Assembly (NCBI GenBank): GCA_016271365.2
Contig: JADMNL010000022.1
Coordinates: 218,278,501 to 218,342,500, forward strand
DNA length: 64,000 nt
From: Neoceratodus forsteri
Taxonomy: Eukaryota; Chordata; Ceratodontiformes; Ceratodontidae
Direction of reading: 5' to 3'
The position numbers were made by a program, and so were the translations under genes. This document shows, piece after piece, positions 56,626 through 64,000 of the stretch; position 1 is the first letter of the stretch; each line of letters starts with the position of its first letter. The notes below the pieces were generated by a model that did no database searches, was not told the origin of the DNA, and worked only from the letters and a program-made list of their open reading frames with translations.

Positions 56626-57740
56626 GAATGCACATGGGAACAAGCTACCGCAGCTTGCCTTTCCTAGTCGAAAATTACAAAAAAATTAAACAAAAGTGAA
56701 GAATCAGTTCCGAAAAAGAACGCTAACCCACTCTTGTTTATAAACTCCCTAAACACTCAGTATTGAGTTTTGACTGCGGAGGTTTTTCTGGACTTCAGCA
56801 GTCACAGTGATTAGAAAAAGGTAAATGCATAAAGTCAAAGGGCCTATCACGTTCACCTCCTGATATCCTGTCAGCAGCAGAATTTAGTGGCCATGTTGGG
56901 CCCTTGTTAGTCGACCAGTGCCCACGTTTCATCACAAACTGATCATTACAATATAAAAACACTCGGAAAGCTGCCGCCCATTCACTGTAATGGAGGCAGC
57001 CCCCCACGCTCCACCTAGCATCACGTCATAACTTTGCTGAGCACTGGGGCGGAGTGTGGGTGGCTCTTCAGACCGGAAAGTCCTCCAGGACCCGGTGTAA
57101 CTAAATTACGAGCGTTTTTACACTTAAAATATTTCACCATTTATGCACATCTGGAGACAGAAAGAATTCCCCTGAGGTAAGGCACCCATATATTGGGTGC
57201 AATGAGAATCTATAACACTTGGTGAATCTCTTTAACAAAAAAAGTAGAGTGAGAAGGAAATCCCTATAAATTAGTACATCTTGCACAGCATGCTTGCTGG
57301 TCAAGGCTTATAAAGTGGCAGTGAGGGGTTAACTTGATGGCTCTTGCGTCCCTTCCAAACTTAAATTATAGTGTTACCATCCAAGTCAATATTCATTTCT
57401 ATGTCGAAACATCTTGGGAGGGATATGACTCTAAAGATTCTTAGAGCTTTTTTCCCATAGAGATTGTTTCCACCTGGCCATGTCCGTTATTCAGAAATGT
57501 ACCGTAGTAGTGGGGATGTACACTGTTTGGGCCTGTGTCTTCTGGCCCCTCTCCAGCCCCAGAAACCCACCGGCTACCCCCATGGCTCAAACCTCCATGC
57601 TGGGGGGGGGAGATGGAGGGAGGGATGCCTCCCACCGAGGATTATCCGCCATGTGGACCAGGATCCAGTGCCACAGGCACTAGGATCCAAGGAGCCCAGG
57701 CTGTCATTTAGATGGCTGTGGGTTTTTCTCTCTTTCCTTG
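56626..57740. other. Unassigned
   Basis: Nothing recognised in the AT-rich first part. From about 57480 the sequence turns GC-rich with chance frames on both strands. Confidence 0.4.
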
Positions 57741-57993
57741 TCCCGCCCACCTGCTCAGTATGAGCGCAGCCTCTGTCAGCCTTGTGGGCATGCAGCATGT
57801 CCCCTGTGGCAGATGCAAGCTCCGTGGCCCAGCTGCAGTGGCCGGCACAGTGCTGAAGCTTGCTGTTAGACCTCCCCAACATGAGTGCAGCCTCAGTCAG
57901 CCTCGTATACACGCAGCATATCACGTGCAGCAAGAGCAAGCTCCCTGGCCCAGCTCCAGGGCTCACTGTGGTGCTGGATCTCACTATCAACCC
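57741..57993. repeat. Tandem duplication, two ~122-bp units
   Basis: ATGAG.GCAGCCTC.GTCAGCCT.GT...GCAGCAT.TC.C.TG...GCAAGCTCC.TGGCCCAGCT occurs at 57758-57840 and again at 57880-57958. The following text CCACTGGGCCAGC (58114) resembles the end of family D. Confidence 0.8.
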
Positions 57994-58135
57994 TCCACAG
58001 CTGAGGTACCCTGCTGAATGGCAGCTACCTTGGTCCAGCCTGCCTCCCAACCCAACCAAACCATCTAGGTGCGCTCCCGAACCTGGGTCATCTGCACAGC
58101 AGTGTGTCACGTCACCACTGGGCCAGCAAGGTGAC

Positions 58136-58350
58136 CTGATTCTTAGGGCTGTTGATAGGCCCAAAACAGCCAGTGGGGAAGCCTGATTCTTAGGGCCATT
58201 GATAGGCCCAAAATGACCAGCTGGGCGGGCTGACTCTTAGGGCTATTGGTAGGCCCAAAACAGCCTTTGGGATGGCCTGATTCTTAGGGCTATTGATAGC
58301 CCAAAACAGCACCCAGGTGGCCTGAATTTTAGGGCTATTGGTAGGCACAA
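58136..58350. repeat. Tandem repeat, four to five ~53-bp units
   Basis: Each unit has TGATTCTTAGGGCTATTG, ATAGGCCCAAAAC and a GC-rich spacer. Unit starts are near 58136, 58186, 58228, 58277 and 58322. Confidence 0.92.
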
Positions 58351-58599
58351 AGCTATTACTTGCCATTGGTATATTGACCTTTTCAGCTAAAAGCGAGGAA
58401 TGTTTAGAATAAGGCAGGCATGGGAGCACAGAGACAAGCGTTACTCAATCCAATAATCCCCCAGCACACTGCCTTTTAGATCCTTCAGATTTGCCATCTT
58501 AAGGATTTCTTACTTATGAATTTGTTAAGAAGCTTTTGCTCTAATGCAGAGCGATAACCCCCCCAACCCCCACCAGAGGATCAGGACACAGGAAACAGC

Positions 58600-59260
58600 A
58601 TCATTTACTACCTTTTAAGAGTTCTGAATGAGGGACAATTTCTATAGTATTGACATCCAAAGCTTTCTGGATTTCCAGGTCTCAGGTTTTGTTTTTATTT
58701 TAATTTACTGCACTTTCTTCCGCAGTCCTGACCTCCCCACCATCGGCCCAATCACTCACCCAGTTTTGTCACCTACCTTCTCTGGAGCGCAACCTGTTCC
58801 GTATTACTCCTTAGCTTATCCCCCAAGGCAGGGCCACCGTACACCCAGCAGAGTTACAGTCTGGTGTCAGGAGATCTCCTCAGTTGGTGGTGCAGGGCCT
58901 GCAGTGAAAGGTGGGCGTTACCTTGCTGCATTCAGGGGCATTTCCAGTTTTTCTGCCCCGGTTCCCCATGATGCCCATGGAGCACTCTTCTGCGCATGCG
59001 CCACATCCACCTTGAGCACACCAGTGTCCATCCTAGCTGATCCGTGGCTCCTGCCTGCACCGCCACCTGTGGTCACCCAGGTGACAGTACTGCAGCGGAC
59101 ACAAGAGCTCTCCCTCTCTAAGGTGACGAGCATTCTTCTAGGATGCTTCACCAACCTCCACTGGCTGGCCCTCTGATGATCCAGGCTCATTCTTTATACC
59201 AGGTTGCTGGCGTCACAAACGTCAGCATTAACACTGTGGCAGTCCAACATAGTCCAACAA
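58600..59260 (+). repeat. Dispersed repeat family D, copy 5
   Basis: T-rich tract ending CTTTCTTCCGCAG at 58726, then CTGACCTCCCCACC. The end matches the family: CTCTGATGATCCAGG (59171), CCAGGTTGCTGGCGTC (59199) and ACACTGTGGCAGTCC. A CGCATGCGCCACATCC block near 58994 corresponds to CATGCGTGTGGAGG/GCATGCGCACATC in copies 3 and 4. Confidence 0.5.
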
Positions 59261-60630
59261 GCTTTCTGCAGTTCAAACAAACATGAAAAAAAATGCAAAA
59301 GGCTGGGGTGCTCACAAGATACGGTAGAATGCAAAACAAAAAAAATGGGGCACTCATCCCTCAGTAGCAGGACAAATGTCGCTGGCTCAGAGAAAAGAAG
59401 TACTGGGGAAAGATGCGGTTTTATTCAGTGCCCAGCATTAAAGCTGCACTAAATGCCTTTGAGAAAGAAGCTTTGTTTTGCAACATGTGTCAGGGGAAGG
59501 AGGATCTAGCATCCGTAGACAGCTCTCCCCTTTCGGGAAGGGGGCTGGACAATGTGAGCCGCTGCTTGCCTACCACGCAGTGGAGGTTAGGTGTCACAGT
59601 ATCAGCAGTCATCTTTCAAGGGGTTGGGTGAAGATACCAGAGTATGTACAGCATCTTCATGCCATACACCCATGCCACTGCAAGCGTGCCAACCCTAGAG
59701 ATGGGGAGAAAAAAAATGGAGGACCCCCCAAGCAGCAGGATGATGGCTGGTGACCCACAGGCGCCACTGTCTGTGGCACACCCACTCACCCTAGTGGTAA
59801 GTAAGCAGATGGGATAAGGCCCTGGGTGGTGGTTGACAGCATTGGGGGTCACTGCCAGAAGAGGCTGCTCAGGCGACAGTGTGAGAAACAAATAATGGGA
59901 AAAAAGAAAGGATATTGATGGAAGTGTATATTCAGCCTCCCCACCACCACCACCCAACTGAATACTATTGGTGGGGGTGTGATTTTTTTCCAATTTTGGA
60001 ACAAATCTGTATTTTTCTGCAGTGGGAAGACTTCCTATGAGAAAGGGAAATATATTCTCCAAACTCAGCAGCTGAAGGGACCATTCAAGAGATGGCCATC
60101 TAACCTAAGAAGGTTCATAAAAGAGGTAAATTATTTTTTGCAAAGTTTGTTAGAATATGGGCTGAGCGATTGCCTAGCAGAAGTGCACTGTGCTTCTGTG
60201 CTGGAGACCTGGGTGCGAGAGCAGAGCTGGGGTGTCAGGATCGTGGTAACCATGGCTAGGGGAGTGATGCCAAGTGTAATGTGAGCCAGCCCGGCAAGTG
60301 AGATGGCTGGATTCCACCATGACTTGGCCCCTTGCAGTGAGCCATGGAGTCTTCTCCATCATGAGGGATGGTGGTTGCATGTAAATGTGTAGTGACGTGC
60401 AAGGCCAACTAACGGCATGGCCCACCTGTCAAGGGAGGGGGAAAAAAAATGGGGTTTACAAACCACATCACTGTCGTGATAATGATGGCTGTCAGCAGTC
60501 TTGGGCCCCATGCCATGGATCCTACACCATGAGCTGGGGTGGTGAGGGCTGACTAATAGGGGGCAGAGCTGGGGGAATCACCACTGGGGGTGTACCTGAG
60601 GACTAAGCAGACAGTGGTGGAGGCCAAACG
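59261..60630. other. Unassigned
   Basis: No supported gene. The frame at 59616-60062 on the minus strand has no recognisable domain. Confidence 0.4.
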
Positions 60631-60631
60631 G

Positions 60632-60651
60632 CATATATATATATATATATA
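60632..60651. repeat. (TA)n microsatellite at an insertion site
   Basis: About ten TA units directly before LTR-like copy 2. The matching TATATATA after its end (62355-62362) shows that the element landed in a TA repeat. Confidence 0.9.
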
Positions 60652-62354
60652 TATAACCCCCCTGCAAATGGGGGTTCCCAAAAGACTTCCAGGAGCTTGC
60701 TTGAATGCTCCAAGCCTGAATGGTGTTTGGCTTAAGCCATTTATCAGTGAGTGTTTTTAGAACCTCTGGTACTGTCTCTTTAAGAGCTGTCTGCTTGCAG
60801 ACATAATTAGTTTGTATGGGGGACTGTGTGTTTCTTTGATTGAGTACCACTCGAGCTGCTGCCAATTCACTCCATTTTTGCAGTCACTAGGAGTGCAAAG
60901 GGAACCTATCTGAAAGATGTAACTGTTTGCCAGAAACCATTTAGAGTAATAATGAAATTACAGTTTGTCTAACCTGCTTTCTTTGCAGTCAGAACTGTGT
61001 CTGCCTAGTTCCCCATTCTGGTTTTGAACTGCTGAACTGGACCAATCAGTGTGGGGTAAGCTAGCTCTAAAATGGTGCCTTGGACGAATCAGAACTTGGA
61101 CTCATAATCTGAGCCAGCCACAAGAGGATTGTATGGGCAGTGACTCTGGGAGATGTAGTTTAGACTTGAGCCTTTTTGGACCAACAGAGCAGTCTATTGT
61201 GAGTGACAGCCAATCCAGTCAAGAACTGGGAGGAACTCAAAGGAAGTACCGGTTTTGTCTGTTGGAGTTTCAGTTGAGCTCTGGCAGAAGAAGGAAGGAG
61301 CCCTGTGCTTTTCAGTGTGCAGTTTTAGTCGGGAAGCGTGTGTAAGGCCCAGAGTTCCGTCTGCAGCTTGTGTAACTGCTTGTTAGGACTGAATCCATCC
61401 TGTGAAGAGAATCAAAGGATATCTGAAGAGTAGAAACCAGGCTCACCCTGTAGAAGACTGGAGAAATTGCTGAATTGCACTCGGTCTGTCAGGAACTGAA
61501 TCTGCTGTGTGTTCTCCCGGGTATTGTGCAGTAATTGCGATCGGGATAGAGAAGCAGCCTGCCTGGTATAGTACTTTCTGTTTTACCATATAAATGTGTG
61601 AAGAGGCTTGGTTAGCTCAAGTGAATCCTGCTGCCATTAAAGGACTTTTGCCTGTTGCAGTTTGCCATATAAATGTGTGATGAGTCTCGTGGAGCTCAAG
61701 AGTAGCCCTGCTGACATTGAAGGACCCTATCTTGTTTGGAGGTCGTGATTACTTATTCAGGGTTGCTCCCTGTTGAATTGCCACATTGGATCACTGTACT
61801 GCTGACTGTTTAAACTAATTTTTCTTTTCTCTGTGGGAAAGGGCCCCTACCAGCTGCCACGGTTTGGACTAGCCACTAGGGCTTGGGTACCCAGGGACAG
61901 TAACTGGTAGGGATAGGCCTGTGCACAGAGCCATAGGTAGATGAGTAAAGTGATAAGCTAATTAACCTGATTTCCCCCTGTCCTTGTTATATTCCCCCTA
62001 AATAAACCGAGCTGCTTGTTTCAGCAAAGTTATACTGCCTGAGGTATTTGTCTATGTTAAAGTATTGTACTGTGATTGTTGCACTGTATCTTATTTTACA
62101 GGAGGTCCCAGTGCCTGAACCAGCCCTGGGGGTAAGTGTATACTGTGAAGGTAATTCTGATATATTGTGTGGGCCACTAGTGGGAAGAAAGGGGGGTTGC
62201 AGTGTCCCAGAGGGCTGTGACCAAGTAAGTTTAACTATTGCAAACCCTGACCTCTGGGTGGAGGCACCCGCCATTGGATCCAGGCCCCTCAACCTGTTAG
62301 TGGCAAATCAGGCAGGGGTAGTAGCCCCTGGGATAGCGCCATCTAGGGGTTACA
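60652..62354 (+). mobile_element. LTR-like element, copy 2, uninterrupted (family E)
   Basis: Starts TATAACCCCC (first G changed to A relative to TGTAACCCCC) and ends CTAGGGGTTACA, with TATA on both sides (60648-60651 and 62355-62358). At 1703 bp it defines the length of the family. Landmarks are ACTGTCTCTTTAAGAGCTG (60771), AACTGTTTGCCAGAAACC (60921), TTTGCAGTC (60984), CTGTAGAAGACTGGAG (61449), AATAAA (62001-62006), GACCTCTGGGTGGAGGCACC (62249) and CAGGCAGGGGTAGTAGC (62309). A ~83-bp direct duplication of CCATATAAATGTGTGA (61586 and 61665) lies at about the place where copy 3 has its own duplication. Confidence 0.85.
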
Positions 62355-62358
62355 TATA

Positions 62359-64000
62359 TATAAGAAGATTATTATTAAAATACTTCTCAAGCCTAGAGGT
62401 GTCCATCTCCTCAGCCTGCTGGGGTCTGTTGGGACTGCTGACTCATCCCAAATGGTCTTTTCTGGAAGTTCACAGATTGACTCAGGAATCTTGTTCTTTT
62501 TGGGAGTGTGGCGGAGTTAGGCTACACCCTCAGCTGTGACAGATGGACCACTTTTTTATCTCCTTATTTCCTAGCAACAGCTACCACTTTTCTCTTTGCT
62601 TTTCTTCTTTTTCCTGCCTATCCTAGGTTGGCCACCTAGTGTAGCTCTTTCATTTCCCTACTAAACTTCCTACTAGTTCCCTCTTTTCATTTGTTTGACA
62701 TTTCCATCCCTGGAATGATGCCTAACACCCGGAGAGGTATTGTGTAAAGTGCATTTTGTGTACAAATAACATGAAGGCTATTTTAAATATAAATGAATAC
62801 AGTTAGTGAAGCCTTTTTAAAGAAAAATGATTCAGAAGTCACATCAAACTAATCATTTCATGATTAGTGAAGTTATACAAAACCCTTAAGGTATTTTCAT
62901 AAATTCACATTATAAACATGTTACTGTATGAAGCTAAACAAATAACTGTGGTATGCTGTATAAAAATGCTATAGTCATTATGAATCAGAGAGATACAGAG
63001 TCAATATCTGTGGAGATATACACTGTATCTTTAATTGAACCAGGAAGTCCCCAGGAAAAAAAAAAACTCCCTTGGTTTTAAAACAGCATGTTCAGTCATG
63101 AAAATAGAAAGGGCTTAGTCAGGTACCCCCCCCCAAAAAAAAAGATATAAAAACTCTTCACTGAGTTCACTTCAGTTCAGTCCAGTGGGTCTCAGCCCTG
63201 AAAGAGGTGGAGAGGGGTGCTACTGTAGACAAGCTGTTGAATGCAGATGAGAAGGGTTTTAGGCGCTCTAAGATCCAGGATTGTATTATGTGAGAAACTA
63301 CTGATGTTATGTAGTGATTTTCTTTGCAATTTTTGTTTTGTTTTCATTTATTATGTCTAACTTTTGAAAAATAAATATCACACCATGGTGTGTTTTAAAC
63401 ATGTAAATTTGCCTGCTCTGAAGTTTATTCCCACACGCTGTGACAGGGAGGAAGCCTGGGTATTACTACCTCCACACGCCATTAGATCCAGCGATGCAGC
63501 GTAGTAGTACCAGCACCTTAGACCAGCAAACAGTACCTGTTTGAGTGTTATCTGAGCTTGGGAACATTTTACACCCTTGGCAAGCTGGTCAGCTCAGCTG
63601 TTTCATAAAATTATCCCACAAATCGAAACAAATAACTTTTTTATTAAGTACCCCACCCTTTGGTCTAGCGTCTCTCCCCTGTGTCAGGCCTAAAGTTTTC
63701 ACTAGGCCTGCTGCCTTGCTCTGGAGGAGGTAGCATTTCACTAAGTGTGCCAGCTGGGCCAGTGGAAACAGCCAGGCTGCAAAATATGTATCCCCAGTCC
63801 GAACCTAGAAAATCCGGGTTTGCAAAAATGGTGCGCTCTCCTGGTCGTGGACCAACGGCGGTGGAGCAAATCTTAACTGATCGCAGGCAGTATCACCAGA
63901 AGTGCTCTTATGAGACAGTGGGAGTGATATTTTCTCCCAAAGCTGCAAAACACTCTTCTATTCCTAAACTGTAGGAACAGCGAGAGGAAGTGGTGGGGAC
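62359..64000. other. Unassigned; AT-rich then GC-richer end
   Basis: 62400-62540 reads like a faint LINE C-terminus (LFWKFTD...LFGSVAEL with other frames), too weak to call. The plus frame at 63681-63974 (MVRSPGRGPTAVEQILTD) shows no recognised domain. Nothing else supported. Confidence 0.35.

Noticed and set aside
57574..58164. 196-codon minus-strand frame
   Set aside because: Lies across a tandem duplication in GC-rich DNA, with an open frame on the other strand as well; no domain.
62400..62540. L1-type ORF2 C-terminus
   Set aside because: Only scattered aromatic/Cys matches across frames; too weak to annotate.
63545..63974. Two frames near the right edge, one starting with a basic segment MVRSPGRGP
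   Set aside because: No known domain and only ~50 codons after a plausible ATG; it could be an exon or another retroelement start, but I cannot support either.

Overview
The window looks like nuclear DNA of a non-mammalian vertebrate, with no host protein-coding gene that I can support. The evidence is the repeat content: CR1 LINEs with an SGNH-esterase ORF1, L2-like and L1/Tx1-like LINEs, tRNA-derived SINEs ending in the 'GCTATATAAATGC' type of tail, hAT-type elements with 8-bp target duplications, foldback MITEs and satellite-like arrays. This fits a reptile, an amphibian or a lobe-finned fish; I cannot choose between them from the sequence. Almost every open reading frame in the window is either a retrotransposon relic or a chance frame.

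Layout. 1-1.35 kb is a cluster of nested palindromes, including a 0.73-kb foldback. 2.2-2.95 kb is a CR1 3' end. 3.2-5.3 kb holds a SINE and four MITE/foldback units. 6.2-7.4 kb holds an L2-type 3' end (minus strand) and a SINE. 7.9-9.4, 11.9-12.6, 25.8-26.8, 27.7-28.6 and 58.6-59.3 kb carry members of one dispersed repeat family with an exon-like core. 12.75-13.5 kb is an ~84-bp GGATCC-rich tandem array. 14.7-22.1 kb is a long LTR-like element split by a nearly complete 5.5-kb CR1, which has two tandem 5' UTR monomers. 22.8-25.4 and 34.8-36.7 kb are two arrays of the same ~79-bp minisatellite family, each interrupted by a CR1 insertion. 28.9-31.5 kb is an L1/Tx1 relic broken by CR1 pieces. 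32.2-33.7 kb is a TIR-bounded element built of ~298-bp repeats, followed by a second foldback. 36.7-38.1 kb is a minus-strand CR1. 39.2-41.56 kb is the 5' part of an L2-like LINE with a 2A-like motif, followed directly by an L1-like ORF1. 43.4-44.3 kb is a CR1 split by a 570-bp foldback. 46.66-51.41 kb is a second copy of the LTR-like element, carrying a SINE and a 2.1-kb hAT element. 51.5-53.8 kb is a minus-strand L2-like RT. 55-56.6 kb has two SINEs. 60.65-62.35 kb is a third, uninterrupted LTR-like copy.

The clearest signals are three copies of one 1.7-2.2 kb LTR-like element, all with exact 4-bp target duplications. Others are the dated nest of insertions inside them, the tandem CR1 promoter-region monomers, a snap-back hairpin at the 5' end of a CR1 insertion, and several long foldback elements. 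All statements come from reading the sequence by eye; boundaries of degenerate repeats are approximate.
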